From assembly GCF_003105115.1 (NCBI RefSeq), contig NZ_QETH01000004.1, positions 1 through 64,000 of the forward strand: a stretch of 64,000 nt of DNA. The letters run 5' to 3'. The notes under the pieces are model-generated. The model was not told where the DNA came from. It saw only the letters and a program-made list of their open reading frames with translations, and did no database searches. This DNA is from Flavobacterium sp. HTF (GTDB lineage: Bacteria; Bacteroidota; Bacteroidia; Flavobacteriales; Flavobacteriaceae). The position numbers and the translations under genes are program-made. Below, one piece after another: positions 19,486 to 28,264 of the stretch (within the stretch, counting starts at the first letter, position 1; each line of letters starts with the position of its first letter).

Positions 19486-19824
19486 TTACAATTTAGGATA
19501 TAATCTTAATTTATTAATTTTATCTGAAATGCCATCTTCTTGAAAACTAAATTTAAAAACCTCAAATCCAAAAAATTTATCAGGAAAGGCGTAACTATTT
19601 TTGACCTCTAATATATGACCATCAACATCATAAGCAGTACATTCAATCATTATAACATCTTCTATAGTTGGCCCATTATTTGAATGAAATTCAAAAAACA
19701 AAAATACCCATCCCTCATCATCAACCTTTACCGAAATATTCTCAAATCTAACATTAAGGCGTTCCTCGAAAGCTTCAAGTCTTTCAATTTTATTTAATAA
19801 TGATTTTGCAATTATATTTTTCAT
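19486..19824 (-). CDS. 112-aa protein of unknown function, partner of the HATPase-DUF3883 gene
   Basis: A small soluble protein I do not recognise. The N-terminal 35 residues are predicted helical with charged heptads (LLNKIERLEAFEERL). The rest is beta-like, with VFLFFEFHSNNGPTIED and ECTAYDVDGHILEVKNSYAFP. There is no signal, membrane segment or Cys cluster. The stop is four bases before the ATG of the HATPase gene, so they almost certainly form one transcript with this gene first. The pair stands alone between dgt and the metE regulator. A sensor or adaptor role is only a guess from position. Confidence 0.7.
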   Translation of the reverse strand: MKNIIAKSLLNKIERLEAFEERLNVRFENISVKVDDEGWVFLFFEFHSNNGPTIEDVIMIECTAYDVDGHILEVKNSYAFPDKFFGFEVFKFSFQEDGISDKINKLRLYPKL

Positions 19825-19962
19825 TTGATTTATTTATAATTTCAGTGTTATAAAATTAGTGTTTTTTATAATGTTACAATAAATAAATTGACAGCTTATT
19901 CTTAACTATTGGTCGAATTCAGGCTTAACAACCGAAAATGCATTTTCTAAATATTTAAGAGT

Positions 19963-20424
19963 TTAAAACTCTAATGCCGTGCTGTGTTTGATTTCACCCA
20001 TTACAAAAATGCTGTTGGTGTTTCCTATATTTTCAATAGTCGATAATTTATTCATTACAAAATCCTGATAACTAGCCATATCCTTTACCAGAATTTTGAG
20101 CATAAAATCATAATCGCCGGCAATGTTATAGCACTCAATAATTTCAGGAAGTGCCACAATATCTTTTACAAAATTGCTTCCCACATTTTTTGCATGTTCT
20201 TTTAGACGGACATTACAAAAAACTGTCATGCCCCGATTCATTTTTTGCTTATCCAACAACGCTACATATTTAGTTATAAAACCATCTCTTTCTAATCTTT
20301 TTATACGCTCATATACAGGCGTAACTGTCAGAAATAATTTTGCAGCAAGGTCTTTCGTATTGATATTTGAGTTCTCCTGAAGATGTTTAAGTATCAATAA
20401 ATCGGTTTTGTCCAGATTTTCCAT
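19963..20424 (-). CDS. Lrp/AsnC family transcriptional regulator
   Basis: 153 residues: an N-terminal winged helix-turn-helix (LILKHLQENSNINTKDLAAK with PVYERIKRLERDGFI) followed by a RAM/AsnC effector domain (IVALPEIIECYNIAGDYDFM). Cytoplasmic DNA-binding regulator, probably dimer or octamer, with an amino acid as effector. It is divergent from metE with 157 bases between, and that gap holds a 23-bp palindrome. Control of metE and of itself is the simplest reading; the effector (methionine or a related compound) is inferred from the neighbour only. Confidence 0.88.
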   Translation of the reverse strand: MENLDKTDLLILKHLQENSNINTKDLAAKLFLTVTPVYERIKRLERDGFITKYVALLDKQKMNRGMTVFCNVRLKEHAKNVGSNFVKDIVALPEIIECYNIAGDYDFMLKILVKDMASYQDFVMNKLSTIENIGNTNSIFVMGEIKHSTALEF

Positions 20425-20476
20425 AGTAATTTTTACGGCTAAAGGTTGTTTTTTGACTAATCATCAGTAATAAAAT

Positions 20477-20499
20477 CTTTTAAAAATGATTTTTAAAAG
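20477..20499. promoter_or_regulatory. 23-bp perfect palindrome between lrp and metE, likely operator
   Basis: CTTTTAAAAAT, one central G, then ATTTTTAAAAG: 11-base arms match exactly. It lies 52 bases upstream of the lrp start and 50 bases upstream of the metE -7 box. Lrp/AsnC regulators bind such AT-rich dyads of about 13-17 bp or more. Confidence 0.65.
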
Positions 20500-20548
20500 A
20501 CATTTCACTTAAATAAAGTCCAAATTTAAGTATTAAAATCCATTACAA

Positions 20549-20556
20549 TACATTTG
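20549..20556 (+). promoter_or_regulatory. -7 promoter box of metE
   Basis: TACATTTG fits the Bacteroidota -7 consensus TAnnTTTG. Transcription would start near 20563, giving a 5' leader of about 19 bases. Confidence 0.6.
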
Positions 20557-20581
20557 TACAGTAAAAAATACTGAATCAAAA

Positions 20582-22903
20582 ATGAAAACAAACAACTTAG
20601 GCTATCCAAGAATAGGCAGCAACAGAGAATTAAAAAAAGCAAGCGAGCTTTACTGGGCAGGGAAAATTTCGGCAGATGAACTTATCGCGGCCGGAAAAGA
20701 CATTCGCAGCAAAAACTGGCATTTGCAATCGCAGGCCGGAGTAGATTTAATCCCCTCAAATGATTTTTCTTTTTATGATCAGGTTTTGGACTTAACTCTC
20801 ACTGTAGGAGCAATTCCGGCACGTTACAGCGAAATTGCCAAAACCAATTCAGCTTTAGATTTATATTTTGCTATGGCAAGAGGATCTCAAAAAGAAGGAC
20901 AGGATGTTGTGGCCATGGAAATGACTAAGTGGTTTGATACTAATTATCATTATATCGTTCCTGAATTTACCAAAAACCAAAAGTTCGAATTGTTTTCTGA
21001 AAAAGTAATCAACGAATTTAAGGAAGCAAATGCTTTAGGCATCAAAACAAAACCTGTTTTAATTGGTCCTGTTTCTTATTTATTATTAGGAAAAGAAAAA
21101 GAAGAAGGTTTTCACCGAATTGATCTTATCGATGCTTTACTTCCCGTTTATTTTGAAATTCTTGAAAAATTACAAAATGAAAATGCGGAATATATTCAGT
21201 TAGACGAGCCTTTCTTAGCACTTAATTTAACAGACAAAGAAAGACATGCTTTCACGAAAGTGTACAATGAAATCAACAAACGTTTTCCAAAACTTAAAAT
21301 CGTTTTAGCGAATTATTTTGATTGTTTTGGTGAAAATTTAGAAACGGCTCTTGCTCTTCCTGTTGATACATTCCATTTAGATTTAGTTCGTTGTCCTTTA
21401 CAATTAGATGACATTTTAAATTCAGGAAAATTAGCCTCAAACGTAAATCTTTCTCTTGGAGTTATTGACGGAAGAAATATCTGGAAAAATGATTTCAAAA
21501 AATCTTTAGAGTTAATTAAAAAAGCAACTGATGCTTTGGGCGAAAACAGAATTTTAGTTGCACCGTCCTGTTCTTTAATCCACAGTCCGTGCGATTTGGA
21601 TTTAGAAACAAACGATGAGACGCTTACGCCTGAAATTAAGCAATGGCTGGCTTTTGCCAAACAAAAAATCCAGGAAGTCGTGTTGTTAAAACAATTTGCT
21701 TCCAACGAAACTGACATTAAAAATTCAGTTGATTTTGAACAAAATACAATTGCAAACGACAACCGTAAAACTTCAAAATTAATTCATAATAATGAAGTAA
21801 AAGCCCGTGTTTCCGCAATCACAGCTGCTGACGACAAACGTAAAAGTACATTTGCAGCAAGAAGAAAAAGTCAGATTGAAGCTTTAAACCTTCCTTTATT
21901 TCCAACCACAACAATTGGATCTTTTCCTCAGACAGCAGAAGTGAGAAGCTGGAGAGCAAAATTCAAAAAAGGAGAATTAACAACGGAACAATACAACGAC
22001 TTAATCGAAAAAGAAACAGAAGCTACGATTCGTTTTCAGGAAGAAACCGGTATTGATGTTTTAGTTCATGGTGAGTTTGAACGTAACGATATGGTGGAAT
22101 ATTTTGGTGAACAATTGGCTGGATTTACTTTTACCAAAAATGGCTGGGTTCAGAGTTACGGAAGCCGCTGCGTAAAACCTCCGGTTATTTACGGAGACGT
22201 TTCAAGACCAAACCCAATGACCGTAAAATGGTCGAAATATGCACAATCTCTGACTCCAAAATGGGTTAAGGGAATGCTTACGGGTCCGGTTACCATTTTG
22301 CAATGGTCATTTGTTCGTAACGATCAGCCACGCTCTGAAACTTGTACACAAATCGCTTTGGCCATTCGTGATGAAGTGGTTGATTTGGAAAAAGCGGGAA
22401 TCAAAATCATTCAGATTGACGAGCCTGCAATTCGTGAAGGATTGCCTTTAAGAAAAGAAGAATGGGTAAACTATTTAGACTGGGCGGTAAAAGCGTTCCG
22501 TATTTCGGCAAGTGGTGTAAATGATAACACGCAAATTCATACACATATGTGTTACAGCGAATTCAATGACATTATTCAAAACATTGCCGACATGGATGCC
22601 GATGTAATTACGATTGAATGTTCTCGTTCGCAAATGGAACTTTTAGATGCATTTGCCAACTTTAAATATCCAAACGAAATTGGTCCCGGAGTTTATGATA
22701 TTCACTCGCCACGTGTTCCTTCGAGCACAGAGATGGTTCGTTTGTTAGAGAAAGCTTCTGCTGTAATTCCGGTAGATCAGTTATGGGTTAATCCTGATTG
22801 CGGTCTAAAAACACGTCACTGGGATGAAACCAAAAAAGCTTTGATTGAAATGGTTGCTGCTGCACAGGAAATGAGAGCTGCAGTTCAAACCCCTGTAAAC
22901 TAA
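20582..22903 (+). CDS. metE: Cobalamin-independent methionine synthase
   Basis: A 773-residue zinc enzyme that moves the methyl group of 5-methyl-tetrahydropteroyltri-L-glutamate to homocysteine. The zinc ligands are present with the same spacing as in E. coli MetE: HMC (His655, Cys657), Glu679 in TIECSR and Cys740 in DCGLKTR. Both duplicated barrels are complete (NLGYPRIGSNRELKKA at the start, TTTIGSFPQT opening the second). It coexists with a split B12-dependent MetH at 38311-42463. The short leader cannot hold a cobalamin or SAM riboswitch, so control by the divergent Lrp protein is likely. Confidence 0.97.
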   Translation: MKTNNLGYPRIGSNRELKKASELYWAGKISADELIAAGKDIRSKNWHLQSQAGVDLIPSNDFSFYDQVLDLTLTVGAIPARYSEIAKTNSALDLYFAMARGSQKEGQDVVAMEMTKWFDTNYHYIVPEFTKNQKFELFSEKVINEFKEANALGIKTKPVLIGPVSYLLLGKEKEEGFHRIDLIDALLPVYFEILEKLQNENAEYIQLDEPFLALNLTDKERHAFTKVYNEINKRFPKLKIVLANYFDCFGENLETALALPVDTFHLDLVRCPLQLDDILNSGKLASNVNLSLGVIDGRNIWKNDFKKSLELIKKATDALGENRILVAPSCSLIHSPCDLDLETNDETLTPEIKQWLAFAKQKIQEVVLLKQFASNETDIKNSVDFEQNTIANDNRKTSKLIHNNEVKARVSAITAADDKRKSTFAARRKSQIEALNLPLFPTTTIGSFPQTAEVRSWRAKFKKGELTTEQYNDLIEKETEATIRFQEETGIDVLVHGEFERNDMVEYFGEQLAGFTFTKNGWVQSYGSRCVKPPVIYGDVSRPNPMTVKWSKYAQSLTPKWVKGMLTGPVTILQWSFVRNDQPRSETCTQIALAIRDEVVDLEKAGIKIIQIDEPAIREGLPLRKEEWVNYLDWAVKAFRISASGVNDNTQIHTHMCYSEFNDIIQNIADMDADVITIECSRSQMELLDAFANFKYPNEIGPGVYDIHSPRVPSSTEMVRLLEKASAVIPVDQLWVNPDCGLKTRHWDETKKALIEMVAAAQEMRAAVQTPVN

Positions 22904-22938
22904 TAGTTTTATTCAGAATACATTTTTGTTTTTTATGT

Positions 22939-23003
22939 CAACAAGTGAAGCCGGATTTTAGTTATGATTCGTTTCGGTTTCACTTTGTTGGCATTATTTT
23001 TTT
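22939..23003 (+). terminator. Putative terminator downstream of metE
   Basis: CAACAAGTGAAGCCG at the left pairs imperfectly with CGGTTTCACTTTGTTG at the right, followed by a run of eight or more T. Confidence 0.55.
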
Positions 23004-23040
23004 TATTTGAAGCAGAAGAATTTCGGTTTCAAAGAACATT

Positions 23041-23115
23041 CTTTCCCGCTATCCGCTATATCTTTTGTGTTGAACCCCAACACAAAAGGATATCGCTTCT
23101 ATCGGGGCTAAGCAA
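23041..23115. repeat. Flavobacterium-type palindromic interspersed repeat, copy 1
   Basis: Reads CCCGCTATCCGCTATATC, then an inner hairpin (TTTTGTGTTG / CAACACAAAA), then GATATCGCTTCTATCGGGGCT. Outer and inner arms are complementary, so the whole can fold. Related copies lie at about 42628-42690 and, more diverged, 41110-41180. It has no coding capacity. Confidence 0.7.
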
Positions 23116-23145
23116 CAAATTTTAATTTTCAGAAGATCTCCAACT

Positions 23146-23185
23146 AAACAGAAACAGCACTTCGTTTGAAGTGCTGTTTCTGTTT
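23146..23185. terminator. Strong hairpin terminator between metE and the barrel gene
   Basis: A perfect 17-bp stem (AAACAGAAACAGCACTT and its complement) with a six-base loop lies just beyond the stop codon of the minus-strand barrel gene. Confidence 0.75.
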
Positions 23186-23202
23186 ACATTAAATCTAAAA
23201 AA

Positions 23203-23778
23203 TTAGAAGTTTTTAGAAATCCCGATATTAACCGTTTTTCCAAAATTAAAAAAGAATTTATTATAATCCACATCATCATAACCTAATGTTTCATAACCTA
23301 AACCTCCAATACTAAAATTTAAACCAAAACCTTTTTTCATATTAATAAAAAGAGCCGGAGTTAAACCTGTGTAAAAACCGTCAGCTTTATTATCTGATAC
23401 AAGCGATCCATTTTCGTAATTTTTGAATTTTTGATTTTGAAACCCAGCTCCTAAATCAGCAAATACAGAAAAAGTTTCACTCAATGGTACTGTATAACGT
23501 ACAAATGCTCCTGCTTTAAAATTATTAGCTTTCCCCTCAGCCCCTCCATTATCAGTTTTTGAAGATTGTAGCGAAAATTCTGCTCCAACTGTCCAGTTAT
23601 CATGAAACTGATATCCTACTTTTGGAGAAAACTCAAAAGTATTGCTTTTCGCAGATGCAATTTCCCTGTCAATTTTTTCAGAAGTGTAACCAATATTTCC
23701 ACCGACTAAAATTGTTCCCTTTTGGGCATTTGCAAAGCCAAAAACTGACAATGCAAGAATAAGTAGCATTTTTTTCAT
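23203..23778 (-). CDS. Small outer-membrane beta-barrel protein, paralog A
   Basis: 191 residues with a clear signal peptide (MKKMLLILALSVFGFANA) and an eight-strand-like barrel pattern: YQFHDNWTVGAEFSLQSS, FVRYTVPLSETFSVFADLGAGFQNQ and a final strand ending in Phe (NIGISKNF), as expected for outer-membrane insertion. It belongs to the general outer-membrane beta-barrel (OmpA/OmpX-like) group. The next gene upstream is a close paralog of almost the same length, so this is a tandem duplication. Each copy has its own terminator. Function unknown. Confidence 0.85.
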   Translation of the reverse strand: MKKMLLILALSVFGFANAQKGTILVGGNIGYTSEKIDREIASAKSNTFEFSPKVGYQFHDNWTVGAEFSLQSSKTDNGGAEGKANNFKAGAFVRYTVPLSETFSVFADLGAGFQNQKFKNYENGSLVSDNKADGFYTGLTPALFINMKKGFGLNFSIGGLGYETLGYDDVDYNKFFFNFGKTVNIGISKNF

Positions 23779-23923
23779 AAGTTGTATTTGTTAAGATTTG
23801 AAATACAATCAACAATAAAAATACCACCATTAATTAAAACGTTTTTGTTAACCATTTATTAAAGATCATATCACCCTGGAAAAGGAAAGATTACAAAAAC
23901 TTAATTAAATTGTTATGAAACAA

Positions 23924-23953
23924 AAAAAGCACCCCGATTGGGATGCTTTTCTG
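23924..23953 (-). terminator. Terminator between the two barrel paralogs
   Basis: AAAAGCACCCC and GGGATGCTTTT form a stem with a four-base loop, followed by T-rich sequence on the minus strand. It lies 22 bases past the stop of the 190-residue paralog. Confidence 0.75.
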
Positions 23954-23974
23954 AAATTGAATATATATCTAAGA

Positions 23975-24547
23975 CTAGAAGTTTTTAGAAATTCCAATGT
24001 TGAAAGTCTGACCAAAGTTAAAGTAGAATGTATTAACATCCGGTCCGTTATTGTCATAGCTTAATGTATCATATCCTATACCTCCGATACTAAAGTTTAG
24101 ACCAAAGCCTTTTTTCATATTAATGAAAAGAGCAGGAGTCACACCTACATATAAACCATCACCTTTTGATTTTGTCATAAAAGGCCCAGAGTAATCTTTG
24201 TATGTTCTGTTTTGTAAACCAACTCCTAAATCAGCAAAAACAGAAAATGTTTGATTTAATGGCACAGAGTAACGTAAAAATGCTCCTGCTTTAAATTCAT
24301 TTGTTTTGAATTCTTGTTCGTCATTTTTTGAAGAACCAACTGTAAATTCACCTCCGACAGTCCAGTTGTCATTAAATTGGTAACCAACTCTTGGAGAAAA
24401 GTTAAATGAACTAACTTTAGATTCATCTCCTCCATAATCAACAGTCTCAGATTCATATCCGATACTTCCACCAACTAAGACTGTTCCTTTTTGTGCGTTT
24501 GCAAAGCTACAGATAGCTAATGCAGCAACAAGTAAAATTTTTTTCAT
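23975..24547 (-). CDS. Small outer-membrane beta-barrel protein, paralog B
   Basis: 190 residues; signal peptide MKKILLVAALAICSFANA. The barrel strands match paralog A almost segment by segment (GYQFNDNWTVGGEFTVGSS, FLRYSVPLNQTFSVFADLGVGLQN, NIGISKNF at the end). Differences cluster in the extracellular-loop-like segments (VDYGGDESKV, FMTKSKGDG), as in surface-exposed proteins. Divergent from gldA. No specific ligand can be inferred. Confidence 0.85.
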   Translation of the reverse strand: MKKILLVAALAICSFANAQKGTVLVGGSIGYESETVDYGGDESKVSSFNFSPRVGYQFNDNWTVGGEFTVGSSKNDEQEFKTNEFKAGAFLRYSVPLNQTFSVFADLGVGLQNRTYKDYSGPFMTKSKGDGLYVGVTPALFINMKKGFGLNFSIGGIGYDTLSYDNNGPDVNTFYFNFGQTFNIGISKNF

Positions 24548-24670
24548 TTTGAAATTTTGTTTTTAATTCACTATCCATTTAACAATAACGATGCCGTCAT
24601 TGCTTAGAATTTTTCTATATAATTTGAGTTCATTAAAGGACAATTTTTAGTAATCAAAGTTATTTCTGTT

Positions 24671-24678
24671 TACTTTTG
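24671..24678 (+). promoter_or_regulatory. -7 promoter box of gldA
   Basis: TACTTTTG matches TAnnTTTG, 16 bases before the gldA ATG. Confidence 0.55.
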
Positions 24679-24694
24679 TAGCAAATAAAAAGTC

Positions 24695-25591
24695 ATGTCG
24701 ATAGAAGTAAACAGCATATCAAAAAGTTACGGAGAGCAAAAAGCTTTAAATGAAATTTCATTTAAAATTGAGAAAGGAGAAATCGTAGGATTTCTTGGAC
24801 CAAACGGAGCCGGAAAATCTACCCTGATGAAAATCCTGACTACTTATTTACTTGCTGATAGCGGCACGGCCCTTGTAAATGGTCATGATGTCATGACAAA
24901 CGCAAAAGCAGTTCAACTTTCTATTGGCTATTTACCGGAGCATAATCCTTTGTATCTGGATTTGTATGTTCGTGAGTATTTGGCTTTTAATGCTGATGTT
25001 TATCACATACAAAAATCAAGAATTGAAGAAGTAATACAACTGACAGGCCTGTCAGCCGAGAGCCATAAAAAGATAGGACAATTGTCAAAAGGCTACCGTC
25101 AGCGTGTTGGTCTGGCAAATGCCTTGCTGCATAATCCCGATGTTCTGATTTTAGACGAACCTACTACAGGTCTGGATCCTAATCAGTTAATGGAAATTAG
25201 AAATGTAATAAAAAATGTTGGGAAAGATAAAACGGTTTTTCTGTCAACACACATCATGCAGGAGGTCGAAGCCATTTGTGATCGTGTCATAATTATTGAC
25301 AAAGGACAAATTGTTGCCGATAAAAAATTAGATAAATTAATCTCTGAAAATAAAGAACAGGTTATAGAAGTAGAATTTGATTATAAAGTTGAAGAACAAT
25401 TACTGGCTAAACTTGAAAATATCAGTTCTTATAAAAATACACACGATATGACCTGGGAACTGACTTTTGTTACCGAAAAAGATATGCGTCCCGCTATTTT
25501 TGATTTTGCTAACGAAAATGGTTTAAAAACACTTCAGTTGAATCAAAAGAATAAAAACCTGGAAGCTGTTTTTAGGGAAATTACCAAATAA
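24695..25591 (+). CDS. gldA: Gliding-motility ABC transporter ATP-binding protein GldA
   Basis: 298 residues with the full ABC ATPase set: Walker A GPNGAGKST (35-43), signature LSKGYRQ (130-136) and Walker B VLILDEP (150-156), followed by a C-terminal regulatory segment of about 80 residues. Sequence and length match GldA of Flavobacterium gliding bacteria. In F. johnsoniae GldA works with the membrane proteins GldF and GldG; neither is beside it here, in line with that species, where gldA is unlinked. A terminator follows, so it is likely a single-gene transcript. Confidence 0.9.
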   Translation: MSIEVNSISKSYGEQKALNEISFKIEKGEIVGFLGPNGAGKSTLMKILTTYLLADSGTALVNGHDVMTNAKAVQLSIGYLPEHNPLYLDLYVREYLAFNADVYHIQKSRIEEVIQLTGLSAESHKKIGQLSKGYRQRVGLANALLHNPDVLILDEPTTGLDPNQLMEIRNVIKNVGKDKTVFLSTHIMQEVEAICDRVIIIDKGQIVADKKLDKLISENKEQVIEVEFDYKVEEQLLAKLENISSYKNTHDMTWELTFVTEKDMRPAIFDFANENGLKTLQLNQKNKNLEAVFREITK

Positions 25592-25620
25592 AGATTCTTA
25601 AATCATCTTGAATTTTAATC

Positions 25621-25662
25621 AAAAAGAGGTTTGTTTTTAGCTAAAAACGAGCCTCTTTTTGT
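25621..25662 (+). terminator. Terminator after gldA
   Basis: AAAAAGAGG and CCTCTTTTT enclose a second inner dyad (TTTTTAGCTAAAAA). Confidence 0.8.
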
Positions 25663-25971
25663 ATTTAATAATTTCACCTTCTTGCTTCAAGTCAGCAAAT
25701 TAAGGGTTTTGAAGTAAAAATAATAATTATTTTTATTTAGACTTATTATAAATAGTTATATATTTGGTGAATCAAACTTTAAATGCAACTGGTATTTCAC
25801 TTACACTCCACACAATCAAAAAAATTATTTCTGTTGTTGCAAATCAAACATTAAATCTTCAAAAAAGGCTTTCTGACAAATTAGAACAAATTGTACTTCA
25901 ATAAATCCTTTATTTAAAATTACCCACATTACATTCCAAATCCAATTCGAATCCTGCAAATTACAAACAAC
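25663..25971. promoter_or_regulatory. Upstream region of the TonB-dependent receptor, with -7 box TATATTTG
   Basis: 309 bases without a convincing gene. A TAnnTTTG match lies at 25759-25766, which would give a 5' leader of about 200 bases. A 23-codon frame at 25784 has no recognisable content. I see no riboswitch fold. Confidence 0.35.
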
Positions 25972-28092
25972 ATGAAAAAATTAATATCCTCCATTATGCT
26001 GGCTTTTTCGGTATATGGCTTTTCGCAAACCGAAAATGAACAAGAAAAAGACAGTATTATCGAATCATCCATTAATGTACTGGACGAAATAGTGATTACC
26101 AAAAAGAAAGTGCTTTATACCCAAAAATCAGATCGTCTTGTTTTTAATGTAGAAAACAGCATTGTCTCAGAAGGCGGAACCGCTCTTGATGTTTTATCGC
26201 GCGCACCAGGCGTTGTAGTTTCTCAGGATGGCGATTTATCTATCAGGGGCCAACAAGGTGTTGCGGTTATGATAAACGGAAAACTGACCCAGCTTTCTCA
26301 AAAAGAACTGGCAAATTATCTAAAGTCTACTACCTCATCAAATATCAAACAAATAGAAGTAATTACGAATCCTTCTTCTAAATATGATGCTGCAGGAAAA
26401 GCGGGCATTATCAATATTATTCTGAAAAAACCAAATTCTTCGGGTTTAAAAGGAACTGCTTTTACCAGTTATGGAAGAGGTCGAAAAAACAGAACGAATT
26501 CTGGTTTTAATTTAAATTACAATAAAGATAAATGGGGTGTTTACGGAAATTACAGTTATACTTTCCGTGGTGAAGAAGAGAAAAAAGAATCCAGTCAGAT
26601 TCAGTTTACAGATCAGACGCGTCAGGAAATTGCGAGTAGAAATTACCAGACTTCTGCTACAGACGAACCTTTGACTTCTAATAATTTCAAAATTGGAACA
26701 CAATATGAAATTTCTCCTAAAACGAATTTAGAGCTTTATATTGACGCCAAAATTGGCCGATATGAAAATATAGCGAACGGAACAAATACCGTCATAAACA
26801 CAGCAAATCAAACCATTTTTGATGCAGTAACTTATAATGACAGTAAAGAAAAATGGAACGACTACACATATGCATTTTCCGGGGTACATAAATTTAATTC
26901 CGAAGGAAAAAATATGTCTTTTGATTTTGAATATGAAACTTCAAAATTCAGATCAAATCAATTCCAAAGCGCAGACAATACCGCAAATGCTACTGTTGTA
27001 GATGACCGGCGTGGATATATTCCGTCTCAGCTAAAGGTTTTTACCGGAAAGGTTGATTTCGTAAATCCTTTTAAGGAAAAACAATCCATCGAATGGGGTT
27101 TTAAAACGAGTATAAAAAACAATGACAATCCTTCTGTTTACGAATATTATGAAAATCAATGGCTGATCGATTTTAATTCGACTAATCATTTTGAATACAA
27201 TGAACAGATTTATGCTGCTTATGCGAATTATAAATACCAGCTGGAAAAATTAAACATTCAGGCTGGTATAAGAACTGAATATACCACAATAAATATTAAT
27301 CAGAAGACTTTGAATGAAGAACATAAAGACGATTATTTGAAATGGTTTCCCAGTCTTTCTTTAAAATATGAATTTACCAGTAATCATTCAGCTCATGCTT
27401 CTTATAGTAAAAGAATCAACAGGCCGAGTCAGTTTGATCTGAATCCGTTTCGTTTTTATGATGATTCATTCAATTATTCACAGGGAAATCCAAACCTGAT
27501 TCCGGAAATCACGCATGCTATGGAAATTGGTTATGCCTGGAAAAGCAATTTTATGGCTTCTGTTTATTTTAATAGTACGAAAGATGTTTTCACGGAAGTG
27601 TACAGCTATAATCCAGATAGCAATACAACGATTACTACCCAAATTAATGTTGACAAATCATATAATTACGGAATCAACATCACGAACACGGCAGAATTTT
27701 ATAAATGGTGGTCGGTGAATACATTATTCAATGCTTTTGAAAATAAATTTATGGATAATGTTTTAAACAGTGCGACCATTGATCCCATAATGACGCTGAA
27801 TGTAAGCGTTCAGAATTCCTTTGCCATAACTGAAACCTGGAAAGCCGAAGGAAATGCACAATATCAGTCGAAATCAAATCTTGGAGTATATCAAAGAGAT
27901 AGTTTCTTTGATTTCAGCATTGGGATTTCTAAACAGGTTTTAGCGAAAAAGGGAAATATCAAAATAAATGTTACCGATATTTTCAATACTAATAATTTCT
28001 ACATTAAATCTGTTGTTGCGCAAACCAGCATGGATAAAAGATATGATCTTGATAATCGTATTGCAACAATTGCATTTACATACCGAATCTAA
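25972..28092 (+). CDS. TonB-dependent outer-membrane receptor (barrel family, no TonB-box extension)
   Basis: 706 residues; signal peptide MKKLISSIMLAFSVYGFS. A plug domain follows (LDVLSRAPGVVVSQDGDLSIRG, VMINGK, INIILKKP), then a 22-strand-like barrel ending in Tyr-Arg-Ile. It lacks the N-terminal carboxypeptidase-like domain seen in the receptor at 30854. These proteins take up large or scarce ligands through the outer membrane with TonB energy. The neighbours do not reveal the ligand: it sits alone between gldA and the Xus-like locus, with its own terminator. Confidence 0.88.
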   Translation: MKKLISSIMLAFSVYGFSQTENEQEKDSIIESSINVLDEIVITKKKVLYTQKSDRLVFNVENSIVSEGGTALDVLSRAPGVVVSQDGDLSIRGQQGVAVMINGKLTQLSQKELANYLKSTTSSNIKQIEVITNPSSKYDAAGKAGIINIILKKPNSSGLKGTAFTSYGRGRKNRTNSGFNLNYNKDKWGVYGNYSYTFRGEEEKKESSQIQFTDQTRQEIASRNYQTSATDEPLTSNNFKIGTQYEISPKTNLELYIDAKIGRYENIANGTNTVINTANQTIFDAVTYNDSKEKWNDYTYAFSGVHKFNSEGKNMSFDFEYETSKFRSNQFQSADNTANATVVDDRRGYIPSQLKVFTGKVDFVNPFKEKQSIEWGFKTSIKNNDNPSVYEYYENQWLIDFNSTNHFEYNEQIYAAYANYKYQLEKLNIQAGIRTEYTTININQKTLNEEHKDDYLKWFPSLSLKYEFTSNHSAHASYSKRINRPSQFDLNPFRFYDDSFNYSQGNPNLIPEITHAMEIGYAWKSNFMASVYFNSTKDVFTEVYSYNPDSNTTITTQINVDKSYNYGINITNTAEFYKWWSVNTLFNAFENKFMDNVLNSATIDPIMTLNVSVQNSFAITETWKAEGNAQYQSKSNLGVYQRDSFFDFSIGISKQVLAKKGNIKINVTDIFNTNNFYIKSVVAQTSMDKRYDLDNRIATIAFTYRI

Positions 28093-28138
28093 AATTACGT
28101 TCTTTATAATACCTTGTTTTTTTGTTTTTTTACTAGTT

Positions 28139-28172
28139 AAGAGCCTGTTTCCTCAAAGCAGGCTCTTCTGTT
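28139..28172 (+). terminator. Terminator after the TonB-dependent receptor
   Basis: AAGAGCCTG and CAGGCTCTT with an 11-base loop, then T-rich sequence. Confidence 0.75.
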
Positions 28173-28264
28173 TTATAAATTTTGTTCTATAAATAATAGA
28201 TAAAATAGTTTTTTAAAGCTAGTCACCTTAAAAGACTTTTAAAAATTATACCAAAAACTGGTTT

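Noticed and set aside
20425..20581. Cobalamin or SAM riboswitch before metE
   Set aside because: The 157-base gap shared by two genes lacks S-box core sequences and is too short for a cobalamin aptamer given the promoter position.
25784..25855. 23-codon frame in the leader of the TonB-dependent receptor as a leader peptide
   Set aside because: No codon bias of interest and no terminator or anti-terminator follows it.
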